DNA from: Bordetella parapertussis
Lineage (GTDB): Bacteria; Pseudomonadota; Gammaproteobacteria; Burkholderiales; Burkholderiaceae_C
NCBI GenBank assembly: GCA_945870575.1
Contig: CAMBSK010000026.1
Location: 1 to 36,399 of the forward strand
Direction of reading: 5' to 3'
DNA: 36,399 nucleotides
Under the pieces are notes generated by a model. That model saw nothing but the letters and a program-made list of their open reading frames with translations, was not told the DNA's origin and did no database searches. Positions 8,230-15,872 of this stretch are shown in pieces; position 1 is the stretch's first letter, and the number at the start of each line of letters is the position of its first letter. The translations under genes were made by a program, and so were the position numbers.

Positions 8230-9117
8230 ATGCATAGTGCCTCTAACGCTGTAGCAAGCACTGTTTGGCCTTTTCAAGTGCGGGCCTTGACGCCGCACAT
8301 GGGCGCTGAAATCAGTGGCATTGATTTTTCATCAGACTTGTCTGCAGAAACTCTGCAAGCGGTTCACCGGGCTTTTTTGCAATACCAGGTGCTGGTGTTT
8401 TCAGCCCAGCATATTTCCCCTGAACAACAGGTACAACTGGCGCGCGGTTTTGGCGAAGTGCAAATCCACGTCATGAACCAATACCACACCGAAGGCTTGC
8501 CGGAGATTTACAGACTTTCCAATTTGAATGAGCAAGGACTGCCTAACGGCAAACACCCCGACAGAGGCACGCTGGCCTGGCACACTGACGGTTCCTGGCT
8601 GCGGGTCACCGGTCATGCCACCATGATTTACGGTGAAGTCATGCCTGAACCCGGGCAGGGCGGTCAAACCCATTTCTGCGATATGTACGGCGCTTACGAG
8701 CGGTTGGGCGCGTCAATGAAACAACGCATTGCCGATATGCGAGCTGTGCACAACCTGGATTTTTCGCGCACCCGCAGGCACGCTGAAAACCCCATGACCG
8801 ATGAGCAACGCCAAATAGCCCCGCCGGTGGATCACCCGGTGGTCAGAACGCATCCTGAAACGGGCCGCAAATGTTTGTACCTGGGTGACCACGCCGAATA
8901 CATTGTCGGCATGGACTATGAAGCTGGCAGAAAGCTGATCGAGGAATTAAACAGCTTTGCCTTGCAAGCCGATTTGATTTATGAACACGAGTGGCAAGTT
9001 CATCAATTGCTGATCTGGGACAACCGTTGCCTGATGCACAAAGCGACGACTTACGATCCATTCACCCAAAAGCGGGTGATACGCCGCTGTACCGTATTGG
9101 GTGAGATTCCGCACTAA
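8230..9117 (+). CDS. TauD/TfdA-family Fe(II)/2-oxoglutarate dioxygenase
   Basis: This 295-residue enzyme belongs to the TauD/TfdA family, which hydroxylates small acids with O2 and 2-oxoglutarate, often cleaving C-S, C-O or C-N bonds. The iron ligands are His118 and Asp120 in WHTDGSW and His270 in LMHKAT. Arg285 or Arg286, about 15 residues later, fits the 2-oxoglutarate-binding arginine. An in-frame GTG at 8224 falls inside the ribosome binding site TAAGGAG (8218-8224), so the ATG at 8230 is the start. It is the last gene of the run of same-strand catabolic genes and ends 13 bases before the convergent ybaK gene. The substrate is unknown; 2,4-D-like ethers and taurine-type compounds are possibilities for the family only. 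Confidence 0.92.
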   Translation: MHSASNAVASTVWPFQVRALTPHMGAEISGIDFSSDLSAETLQAVHRAFLQYQVLVFSAQHISPEQQVQLARGFGEVQIHVMNQYHTEGLPEIYRLSNLNEQGLPNGKHPDRGTLAWHTDGSWLRVTGHATMIYGEVMPEPGQGGQTHFCDMYGAYERLGASMKQRIADMRAVHNLDFSRTRRHAENPMTDEQRQIAPPVDHPVVRTHPETGRKCLYLGDHAEYIVGMDYEAGRKLIEELNSFALQADLIYEHEWQVHQLLIWDNRCLMHKATTYDPFTQKRVIRRCTVLGEIPH

Positions 9118-9130
9118 GCCCAAGGTCGGT

Positions 9131-9622
9131 TTATTCGATCGGCGCACAGTTGACCGGTTTGGCGTTGAGCAATTGCACACATACCTGGGGTTCTATACCG
9201 ATCAAATAACCGCGCTTGCCGCCATTGATACAAATGCGCGGCAAAGAAAGAATGCTTTGCTCGATAAACACCGGCATGTCGCGGCGCGTGGCAAACGGCG
9301 AGGTACCGCCGACCAGGTAACCGCTGTGCCGGTTGGCCACTTCAGGTGTGCACGGTTCTATCGATTTCAGTCCCAGTTGGCGGGCCAGATTTTTTGTCGA
9401 GACCTTGCGGTTTCCGTGCATCAACACCACCAGCGGTTTCGCGTCCTGATCTTGCATGATCAAGGTCTTGACCACAGAAAAAGCATCCATGCCTAAAACT
9501 TCTGCGCTGTGCTGTGCACCGCCATGTTCCAGGTAGTCATATATGTGCTCGGTGAAGACCACCCCGTGACGGCGCAGCAGCGCGATGGCCGGGGTTTCGC
9601 TGACTTTGTCTTTTTTCGCCAT
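9131..9622 (-). CDS. ybaK: Cys-tRNA(Pro)/Cys-tRNA(Cys) deacylase, YbaK family
   Basis: The 163-residue protein has the YbaK fold, which hydrolyses Cys wrongly attached to tRNA-Pro. Recognisable pieces are ALLRRHGVVFTEHIYDY at the N-terminus, VVKTLIMQ, the lysine-containing VVLMHGNRKVSTKNLAR and GYLVGGTSPFATRR near the C-terminus. The conserved lysine is in VVKT. The ATG at 9622 is one base after the stop of the upstream phosphatase gene, giving a two-gene operon. The frame is open further upstream but only by running into the phosphatase sequence, so that extension was left out. It is convergent with the dioxygenase gene. Confidence 0.93.
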   Translation of the reverse strand: MAKKDKVSETPAIALLRRHGVVFTEHIYDYLEHGGAQHSAEVLGMDAFSVVKTLIMQDQDAKPLVVLMHGNRKVSTKNLARQLGLKSIEPCTPEVANRHSGYLVGGTSPFATRRDMPVFIEQSILSLPRICINGGKRGYLIGIEPQVCVQLLNAKPVNCAPIE

Positions 9623-9623
9623 C

Positions 9624-10364
9624 TCAGGCGAGAAATCGTTCTGCCAGTGCTTGTCTTTTTTGCGCGTCAAGACCCAAGGCCTTGTCCAGGTAAGTATCCA
9701 AATGGCCATGTGTCTGAGTAATCGTATCTAGGGCTGCTTGTAAAAATTCAGGCTGTACGGTTTGCAGCACCCGCGCGACTTCCGGTGCGGCTTCAAAAAA
9801 AGGCATGTGCCGCAAACGTTCGTTGGTGACCATGTAGTCACGCCAAATAGTCTCCATGGGAACCTGCAAAGCGTGCAACAAGCAAGTGGCAGCCATGCCG
9901 GTTCTGTCCTTGCCTGCGGTGCAATGAAACACCACGGTGGATTCAGGGTGCGAAAGAATGGCGTCGAAAAATTCAGAAAACCGGTGGGAGTGCTGAAGAA
10001 TGAAGTTGCTGTAGGTGTCTTGCATCAATTCAACGGTTTTTTGCGAAGACACCGCCACGCCGCTGGCGATCAAGTCGGTCAGTGTTTGCACCACGGTGGG
10101 TTCTATGGACAAAGAGAGCACTTTGGCATCGGTCAAAGTACAAGCATGTAACAAACGTTCTTCTACGCCCCGGAAATCCAGCACCAGCCAGGGCCTGGTG
10201 TTCAGAGTTTTCAAGTGCTTGATGTCGTCGCCAGTCAGTTTTCCCAAATGGTCAGACCTGTAAATCAACTGGTGCTTGAGTGTTTGACCATGGATGTTGG
10301 CATAGCCGCCCAGATCGCGGAAATTGGGCGCACCTTCAAGATGCAAGGGTGGGTACATGGTCAT
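9624..10364 (-). CDS. Tyrosine-protein phosphatase of the NFRDLGG (Y_phosphatase3) type
   Basis: The protein, about 246 residues from the chosen start, has the cysteine-phosphatase loop HCTAGKDRTG with nucleophile Cys148 and Arg154. The upstream NFRDLGGY motif and YRSDHL are typical of bacterial dual-specificity or lipid phosphatases of the Y_phosphatase3 family. Family members remove phosphate from tyrosine or phosphoinositide substrates; the actual substrate is not predictable. Three starts are possible (10385, 10364, 10358). The ATG at 10364 was chosen because homology begins just after it and a weak GAG lies upstream. It is followed after one base by ybaK, so the two are probably co-transcribed. 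Confidence 0.88.
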   Translation of the reverse strand: MTMYPPLHLEGAPNFRDLGGYANIHGQTLKHQLIYRSDHLGKLTGDDIKHLKTLNTRPWLVLDFRGVEERLLHACTLTDAKVLSLSIEPTVVQTLTDLIASGVAVSSQKTVELMQDTYSNFILQHSHRFSEFFDAILSHPESTVVFHCTAGKDRTGMAATCLLHALQVPMETIWRDYMVTNERLRHMPFFEAAPEVARVLQTVQPEFLQAALDTITQTHGHLDTYLDKALGLDAQKRQALAERFLA

Positions 10365-10500
10365 GGCTGTTTTTCTCAGGGGCATCAACGCCCGGTGGTG
10401 TCGGGGTGACCGGGAATTGATCGGCCATGCGGGGCAGGAGACGGGGTTCGTGGACAAGTTTACTTTCTCTGCGTGACACAAGAACCCGCGCGTTTTTCTG

Positions 10501-10513
10501 CACTGTTACAGTG
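10501..10513. promoter_or_regulatory. Perfect 13-base palindrome in a divergent intergenic region
   Basis: CACTGT-T-ACAGTG is a perfect inverted repeat with a one-base centre. It lies in the 199-base gap between the divergent phosphatase (start 10364) and DMT transporter (start 10564) genes, 50 bases before the latter. Its form and place suit a dimeric repressor site, but no cognate regulator lies next to it. A second weaker pair, GGGTTC (10444-10449) and GAACCC (10482-10487), lies upstream. No convincing -35/-10 pair was found in the gap. Confidence 0.3.
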
Positions 10514-10563
10514 GCCGTTCTTGGCTTTCTAAGCCCTTGTCTGACTCCTTCTACTCATATTGC

Positions 10564-11430
10564 ATGCTTGCGCGCTACCACCGTTTTTTTCCTTTGCTAT
10601 TTGTACTGTTGTGGTCTACCGGTTTCATCGGTGCCCGCCTGGGCATGCCGCACACCGAACCTTTGACCTTTTTGTTTGTGCGTTATTTGCTGGTGATGGC
10701 CTTGATGCTTGTGATTGCGCTGGCAAGCCGCGCACCCTGGCCGCAGGGCTGGCGCGCCTGGTTTCACATTGGCATGGCGGGGCTTTTATTGCACGGTGTC
10801 TACCTGGGCGGCGTGTTCATTGCCATTTCTTTGGGCCTGCCGGCCGGTGTGGCCGCGCTGGTGGTCTGCGTGCAGCCTTTGCTGACCGCAGCGGGGGCAG
10901 GTTGGTTGCTGGGCGAATCTGTGCGACCGCGTCAGTGGATCGGCTTGTTGCTGGGACTGTCGGGCGTGGCGCTGGTGGTGGCCAACAAGATAGGCGCGGG
11001 CTTTGGTGCCGCGGCCTTGTTGTTTGCGGTGCTGGCCTTGCTGGGTATCACCGGCGGTACGCTGTACCAAAAGCGGTTTTGCCCGAAGTTTGACTGGCGT
11101 ACCGGCGTCATCGCGCAGTTTGTGCCGACGGTTGTGCTGACCGGACTCTGCGCCTGGTGGTTTGAAACCGGCCGACTGGACTGGGGGGGCGAATTGGTAT
11201 TTGCCTTGGCCTGGCTGGTGCTAGTTTTGTCGGTAGGTGCTGTCAGTTTGCTGAACTGGCTGATTCGGCAAAGCACAGCGGTGAATGTGGCCAGTTTGTT
11301 TTACTTGGTGCCGCCGTGTACCGCTGTGGTCGGCTGGGCATTGTTCGGCGAAGCCTTTTCGCAATGGGCGCTGGTCGGTATGGCCATGGTGGTCGGCGGG
11401 GTGTATTTGGCGAGTCAACAAAGCGCATAG
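10564..11430 (+). CDS. EamA/DMT-family membrane transporter
   Basis: The 288-residue protein is almost entirely hydrophobic, with about ten membrane helices in two repeated halves, as in drug/metabolite exporters of the EamA (RhaT/YdcZ-like) type. It begins with LLFVLLWSTGFIGARLG, a common DMT opening (WSTGF near helix 1). The second repeat includes GITGGTLYQKRF and ends with a GEAFSQWALVGMAMVVGG helix, the usual last helix of the family. The ATG at 10564 is preferred; an upstream TTG at 10537 would add nine residues. No ribosome binding site is evident. Substrate is unknown; amino acids or metabolites are typical. It is 100 bases upstream of the SDR gene and may or may not be co-transcribed. 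Confidence 0.9.
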   Translation: MLARYHRFFPLLFVLLWSTGFIGARLGMPHTEPLTFLFVRYLLVMALMLVIALASRAPWPQGWRAWFHIGMAGLLLHGVYLGGVFIAISLGLPAGVAALVVCVQPLLTAAGAGWLLGESVRPRQWIGLLLGLSGVALVVANKIGAGFGAAALLFAVLALLGITGGTLYQKRFCPKFDWRTGVIAQFVPTVVLTGLCAWWFETGRLDWGGELVFALAWLVLVLSVGAVSLLNWLIRQSTAVNVASLFYLVPPCTAVVGWALFGEAFSQWALVGMAMVVGGVYLASQQSA

Positions 11431-11530
11431 ACTTTGCGCGTCGATATGTCGCGTTGTTCGCCGCGCTGAGAAAGCTTGACTTAGACTTTGCGTCAACATT
11501 GTTCAATCAATTTAAACAGGGACAGACACC

Positions 11531-12280
11531 ATGCTTTTACAAGACAAAGTTGCAGTGATCACTGGTGGCGCAGGTCCGAATGGATTGGGTTTTGCCACAG
11601 CCAAGTTGATGGCTGCGCAAGGTGCCAAAGTGGCGGTACTGGATCTGGAGCGCGCCCATCCGGCACAAGCTGCGGCGCAACTTGGCGCAGAGCACCTGGG
11701 GCTGGTCGCCGACGTGACCGATCTGGCGCAGTGCCAGGCAGCGGTCACTGCCACGCTGGCGCGATTCGGCCGCATCGACATACTGGTGAACAACGCTGGC
11801 ATCACCCAGCCTGTGAAGACACTGGACATCACCGGTGCGGATTACGACCGCATTCTGGACGTGAGCTTGCGCGGCTCGCTGTACATGTCGCAGTCTGTGA
11901 TTCCGGCCATGCGTTTGCAAGGCAGCGGCTCCATCATTTGTATTTCTTCGGTGTCGGCCCAGCGCGGCGGTGGCATATTCGGCGGGCCGCATTACTCTGC
12001 GGCCAAGGCCGGCATTCTGGGACTGGCCAGGGCCATGGCGCGCGAATTCGGTGCTGAAGGCATACGGGTGAACTGCATCGCGCCCGGGTTGATTGAAACC
12101 GATATCACCCAGGGCAAACTCGATGACGCCAGAAAGGCCGACATCATTGCGGGCATCCCTTTGTCGAGGCTGGGCTGCGCCAACGACGTGGCTGGTGCGT
12201 GTGTGTTTCTGGCCAGCGATTTGTCTGCTTACTGCACAGGCATCACGCTAGATGTGAACGGCGGCATGTTGATTCACTGA
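11531..12280 (+). CDS. Short-chain dehydrogenase/reductase (SDR), NAD(H)-type
   Basis: The 249-residue protein is a classical SDR. The cofactor motif is TGGAGPNGLG (residues 11-20), with a slightly longer glycine loop than TGxxxGxG. Asp38 at the end of beta-2 predicts NAD(H) over NADP(H). The NNAG motif is at 87-90. The catalytic triad is Ser142, Tyr155 and Lys159 (YSAAK). It ends with DVNGGMLIH. CAGGGA a few bases upstream supports the ATG at 11531. The likely reaction is reversible oxidation of a secondary alcohol or 3-hydroxyacyl substrate. It converges on the Lrp gene, with 15 bases between the stops. Confidence 0.93.
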   Translation: MLLQDKVAVITGGAGPNGLGFATAKLMAAQGAKVAVLDLERAHPAQAAAQLGAEHLGLVADVTDLAQCQAAVTATLARFGRIDILVNNAGITQPVKTLDITGADYDRILDVSLRGSLYMSQSVIPAMRLQGSGSIICISSVSAQRGGGIFGGPHYSAAKAGILGLARAMAREFGAEGIRVNCIAPGLIETDITQGKLDDARKADIIAGIPLSRLGCANDVAGACVFLASDLSAYCTGITLDVNGGMLIH

Positions 12281-12295
12281 AACCGCAGACCGTGT

Positions 12296-12769
12296 TTACC
12301 TGGCTTGCGGTATGCGCACCGGTAATTGACTTTGCTTTAAACGGCGCAACACAAAGCTGGATTTGCTGTTGCGTATGCCCGGGATTTTGTAGAGTTTCTC
12401 GCGCAAAAAACGCTCGTAACCGCGCGTGTCTTCGACCGCCACGCGTATGTAGTAGTCGTAGTCGCCCGACACCAGAAACGCTTCCAGCACCTCGGGGATG
12501 CTTTCCAGCGCGCGGCCGAATTCGAACAAGGCTTCGTCGGAGTGGCTGTCAAGCGACACATGCAGGATGACGGTTTCAGGCAGGCCGAGTTTTTCCGGGC
12601 TCAGTCTGACGGTATAGCCTTCGATGATGCCGGCATCCTCTAGCCGCTTGACCCGGGTCCAGCACGGCGAGGCGGTGAGGCCAACTATTTTGCCCAGGTC
12701 TTGCAAGCTCAAGCGGGCGTCCTTTTGCAAGGCTTCTAGTATGGAAATATCAAATTTATCCAGTTTCAT
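12296..12769 (-). CDS. Lrp/AsnC-family transcriptional regulator
   Basis: This 157-residue protein has the Lrp/AsnC arrangement. An N-terminal winged helix-turn-helix (KLDKFDISILEALQKDARLS, then GLTASPCWTRVKRLEDAG as the recognition region) is followed by a RAM ligand-binding domain with VSGDYDYYIRV. Such proteins form octamers and sense amino acids or similar small acids. It lies 66 bases downstream of the second racemase-like gene on the same strand. The gap carries a near-palindrome that could be its own operator. It is a candidate regulator of the divergent racemase/transketolase genes. Confidence 0.95.
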   Translation of the reverse strand: MKLDKFDISILEALQKDARLSLQDLGKIVGLTASPCWTRVKRLEDAGIIEGYTVRLSPEKLGLPETVILHVSLDSHSDEALFEFGRALESIPEVLEAFLVSGDYDYYIRVAVEDTRGYERFLREKLYKIPGIRNSKSSFVLRRLKQSQLPVRIPQAR

Positions 12770-12806
12770 GCGTTGTTAGCTCACTTAATCGATGGTTTGA
12801 TCTGAA

Positions 12807-12828
12807 TAATACCGAATTTACGGAATAA
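12807..12828. promoter_or_regulatory. Imperfect palindrome upstream of the Lrp/AsnC gene, candidate operator
   Basis: The 22 bases read TAATACCGAATTTACGGAAT plus AA. Fourteen of 22 positions match the reverse complement, with arms CCG (12812-12814) and CGG (12821-12823) around an AT centre. Lrp/AsnC sites are commonly degenerate palindromes with an AT-rich middle. This one ends 38 bases upstream of the Lrp start codon (12769), a position suited to autoregulation. It also lies directly after the stop of the racemase paralog. The assignment is inference. Confidence 0.35.
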
Positions 12829-12835
12829 ATTTTCG

Positions 12836-13957
12836 TTAAATCGCGTACTTCGCCACAGCAGCTTCGTTCCATTCGATGCCGTTGCCAGGCCGATCTGCCA
12901 CATTGACCACGCCGTCCTTCACTTCACACGGGTGTTCCAGAATCGGATCAGCCCAGTCGCTCCATTCCAGCCAGTCGGCGGTTTCGCTGGCGCGCAGCAG
13001 GTGAGACGATACGCTGGCGTACAAATGGCTGGACAGCGGCAAACCGGCTGCACCTGCGATAGCCGCCGCGCGCATCCAGCCGGTGACACCGCCTATGCGC
13101 ATCAAATCGGGCATGTACAAATCGGCGGTACCGGCGGCCACCGATTGGTAAAACGCGCGCGGACCGTAAATGTTCTCACCGATTTGCACCGGCGTTTGGA
13201 TTTGCCGTGTGATGTCGGCGATGCGCTGCGGCTGGTCGTAGACCAGCGGTTCTTCAAACCAATACAAGCCTTGGTCATCCAGCGCGCGCAGCCTGTGCAA
13301 TGCCCCGGCGTAGGTCAGGCTTTGGTTGAAGTCTGACATCAGGTGTATGTCCGGTCCGACCGCATCGCGGATACAGCTTATGGCCTGCAAGTCTTCTTGT
13401 ACCGTGGCCCGGCCCAGGCGCATTTTCAAGGCGTTGAAGCCGCCTTGGGCGACCAATGCTTTGGCCTCGGCGCCCAACGTTTCTATGGGCGACAGCCACA
13501 GCCCGGTAGTGTTGTAAGCGCGCACCGGCCCGGGCTGGCCGCCCAGCAGTGTGGCCAGCGGCAGGCCGCAGGCGCGTGCCAGCGCGTCCCAGATCGCCAT
13601 GTCCAGTCCGGAAATAGCAATCAGAGTCACGCCCTCGCGCCCCAGCAGGTGCAGAGATTTCAAACCATCGCCGTAGGCGTCCAGCGGTGCCAGTGGTTTG
13701 CCTTGAAGCTTGTCAGCCAGGATGTCCAGCATGCTGTGTATCGCCGGTATGCATTGCGGCAAATGCGGCTCCAGGTAACTGTGGCCTGTCACGCCCTCGC
13801 GGGTGTACACGTCGATCAGCAGCAGCGGCCATTGGTGAAACGTGCCCACCTTGGCAAACACCGGGCGGCGCAAGGGAACCGAGACGGCGCGAATACGCAG
13901 GCTTTCAAAAGTCAGTTTCAAAGAAGAGGTGTCCGTTTGATTCATGGGGTTTGTCAT
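12836..13957 (-). CDS. Mandelate racemase-like enolase-superfamily enzyme (paralog 2)
   Basis: This 373-residue protein is a close paralog of the protein at 1963-3075, nearly identical through GENIYGPR...DLYMPDLMRIGG. It has all the mandelate racemase catalytic positions at a constant offset of 14. The metal ligands are Asp209, Glu235 and Glu261, the dyad is His311 with Asp284, and Glu331 is present. As in paralog 1, the second lysine of the KxK pair is arginine (Lys178-Met-Arg180). The start at 13957 was chosen because its MTN opening matches paralog 1; a TTG at 13975 and an ATG at 13945 are also in frame. It is divergent from the transketolase genes, with 68 bases between, so both may share a control region. 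The Lrp gene follows it. Confidence 0.9.
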   Translation of the reverse strand: MTNPMNQTDTSSLKLTFESLRIRAVSVPLRRPVFAKVGTFHQWPLLLIDVYTREGVTGHSYLEPHLPQCIPAIHSMLDILADKLQGKPLAPLDAYGDGLKSLHLLGREGVTLIAISGLDMAIWDALARACGLPLATLLGGQPGPVRAYNTTGLWLSPIETLGAEAKALVAQGGFNALKMRLGRATVQEDLQAISCIRDAVGPDIHLMSDFNQSLTYAGALHRLRALDDQGLYWFEEPLVYDQPQRIADITRQIQTPVQIGENIYGPRAFYQSVAAGTADLYMPDLMRIGGVTGWMRAAAIAGAAGLPLSSHLYASVSSHLLRASETADWLEWSDWADPILEHPCEVKDGVVNVADRPGNGIEWNEAAVAKYAI

Positions 13958-14025
13958 GTCGAATGAGCAGGTCAAAGTATCTTATGGTTCCGGTTTAGCG
14001 CAATGACGTGATGCAAGGAATAAAC

Positions 14026-14859
14026 ATGGACACACACGCACAGGTTCTCAGACTGAAACAAAGGGCGAAAAACATAAGGCGTTTATCGCTGCTGATGGGC
14101 CAGGTACAAGGCCAGGGTTACATCGGGCAGGCCTTGGGCATTGCCGATGTGCTGGCCGTGGCTTACGGCCATGCCTTGCAATACCGCGCGGATGATCCGC
14201 ACTGGACCGGACGCGACCGGTTTTTGTTATCCCACGGTCATTACGCCATCGCGCATTACGCAGCCATGATGGATGCCGGCATGCTGAATGAAAGCGAGCT
14301 TGAGACCTACGGCAGCGACGACAGCCGTTTGCCCATGTCGGGCATGGCCAGTTACACGCCGGGCATGGAAATCTCCGGCGGCTCGCTGGGCCAGGGTTTG
14401 TGCATAGGCGTGGGCATGGCGCTGGGCTTGCGCCACCAGGGCAACCCGGCGTTTGTTTACAACTCCATGTCGGATGGCGAACTCGATGAAGGCGCCACCT
14501 GGGAAGCGGCCATGTCTGCTGCGCACCACGGTCTGGGCCATCTGATTTGTCTGGTCGACATCAACAACCAGCAGGCTGACGGACCGTCCGGCAAGGTCAT
14601 GGGCTTTGAACCGCTGGCGGACAAATGGGTAGCGTTCGGCTGGCATGTGCAACGCATCAACGGCAACGACATGACGGCTGTGCTGCACGCGTTTGATGCG
14701 GCAAGAGCATTGACAAGAGAACAACCACGCGTGATTTTGTGCGACACGCTGATGGGCAAGGGCGTGGACTTTTTGGAAAAGCGCGAAAAAAACCATTTCA
14801 TACAAGTCGATCCGCCCGAATGGCAACGCGCGCTGGATTTGCTTGAAGCCACGGCCTGA
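14026..14859 (+). CDS. Split transketolase, N-terminal (TPP-binding) subunit
   Basis: The 277-residue protein matches the N-terminal half of transketolase, which binds the diphosphate of thiamine pyrophosphate. The metal/TPP motif is SDGELDEG (149-156) followed by VDINNQQADG; the usual GDG is SDG here. The LSHGHYAIAHYAAM segment corresponds to the SKGH motif of split transketolases. It also has SGGSLGQGLCIGVGMALG, diagnostic of the family. AAGGAA (14015-14020) sits five bases before the ATG at 14026, which decides the start over the in-frame GTG at 14008. The C-terminal subunit follows after 11 bases. Split forms often act on unusual ketose phosphates or sugar-acid products rather than in the core pentose pathway. 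Confidence 0.93.
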   Translation: MDTHAQVLRLKQRAKNIRRLSLLMGQVQGQGYIGQALGIADVLAVAYGHALQYRADDPHWTGRDRFLLSHGHYAIAHYAAMMDAGMLNESELETYGSDDSRLPMSGMASYTPGMEISGGSLGQGLCIGVGMALGLRHQGNPAFVYNSMSDGELDEGATWEAAMSAAHHGLGHLICLVDINNQQADGPSGKVMGFEPLADKWVAFGWHVQRINGNDMTAVLHAFDAARALTREQPRVILCDTLMGKGVDFLEKREKNHFIQVDPPEWQRALDLLEATA

Positions 14860-14870
14860 GGAGACACGCC

Positions 14871-15872
14871 ATGAACACAGTCACAGACAAAAAACCCCGT
14901 CTCACCACCTCGGCCATGATTGCCTCGATTGCCGCCGAGGGACAAAAAGTCACGGCTGCGCCGTTCGGCAAAGCCTTGGTCGAGTTGGCCGCGCAGCGGC
15001 CCGATATCGTCGGCATGACCGCCGACTTGGCCAAGTACACCGACTTGCATTTGTTTGCCCAGGCCTACCCGGAACGCTTTTTTCAAATGGGCATGGCCGA
15101 ACAGTTGCTGATGGGTGCGGCCGGCGGCATGGCCAAAACCGGACTCACGCCTTTTGTCACCACCTACGCTGTGTTCGGCACCCGCCGGGCCTATGACTTT
15201 ATCCACCAGGTGATTGCCGAGGAAGCGCTGAACGTGAAAATCGTTTGCGCCTTGCCCGGTTTGACCACGGGCTACGGGCCCAGCCACCAGGCTTGCGAGG
15301 ACTTGGCGCTGATGCGCGCCATGCCAGGCATGACGGTGCTCGATCCTTGCGACGCGCTTGAAATTGAACAAATGGTGCCGGCCATGGCGGCTTACCAGGG
15401 CCCGGTGTACATGCGCTTGTTGCGCGGTCAGGTGCCGCGTGTGCTCGACGATTACGGTTACACCTTTCAATGGGGCAAGGCCCAGCTGATACGCCCGGGC
15501 AACGAGGTACTGGTCATCTCCACCGGGCTCTTAACCATGCGTGCGCTGGAAGCTGCGGCTCAATTGCACAAGGACGGCATAGACTTAGCGGTGTTGCACG
15601 TGCCCACCGTCAAGCCTTTGGATTTGCAAACCATTGTGCGTGAATCTGAGCAAGCGGGCAGGCTGGTGGTCGTGGCTGAAAACCACAGCGTCACCGGTGG
15701 CTTGGGCGAAGCAGTGGCTGCTGGCTTGATGCGCGCCGGGGTACACCCGGTGTTCAAACAAATTGCCTTGCCTGATGCTTTTCTGGACGCCGGTGCCTTG
15801 CCCACGCTGCATGACCGCTACGGTATTTCTACCCAGGCGATTTGCCAAACGATCAAAAGTTGGCTGACATGA
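14871..15872 (+). CDS. Split transketolase, C-terminal (pyrimidine-binding and C-terminal domain) subunit
   Basis: This 333-residue partner completes the transketolase. The middle domain includes AQRPDIVGMTADLAKYTDL, RFFQMGMAEQLLMGAAGGMA (the conserved Glu in MAEQ contacts the TPP pyrimidine ring) and PGLTTGYGPSHQACEDLALMRAMPG. The C-terminal transketolase domain follows from about residue 200 (PGNEVLVISTG). An AGGAG ribosome binding site precedes the ATG. The stop overlaps the next gene's start by four bases (ATGA at 15869-15872), indicating coupled translation. The reaction is transfer of a two-carbon ketol unit between sugars; the actual sugars are not known. Confidence 0.93.
   Translation: MNTVTDKKPRLTTSAMIASIAAEGQKVTAAPFGKALVELAAQRPDIVGMTADLAKYTDLHLFAQAYPERFFQMGMAEQLLMGAAGGMAKTGLTPFVTTYAVFGTRRAYDFIHQVIAEEALNVKIVCALPGLTTGYGPSHQACEDLALMRAMPGMTVLDPCDALEIEQMVPAMAAYQGPVYMRLLRGQVPRVLDDYGYTFQWGKAQLIRPGNEVLVISTGLLTMRALEAAAQLHKDGIDLAVLHVPTVKPLDLQTIVRESEQAGRLVVVAENHSVTGGLGEAVAAGLMRAGVHPVFKQIALPDAFLDAGALPTLHDRYGISTQAICQTIKSWLT

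Noticed and set aside
11428..11492. Direct repeat TAGACTTTGCG at 11428-11438 and 11482-11492
   Set aside because: Eleven bases, only two copies, the first overlapping the exporter stop codon; no sign of a mobile element or regulator, so chance is plausible.
13343..13966. Plus-strand open frame of 207 codons opposite the racemase paralog
   Set aside because: Shadow of a well-supported enolase-superfamily gene; no independent start signal or homology.
14457..15470. Long minus-strand open frame (337 codons) opposite the split transketolase genes
   Set aside because: It is antisense to two clearly homologous genes and shows no recognisable domain; the low-stop antisense frame follows from GC-biased codon use.
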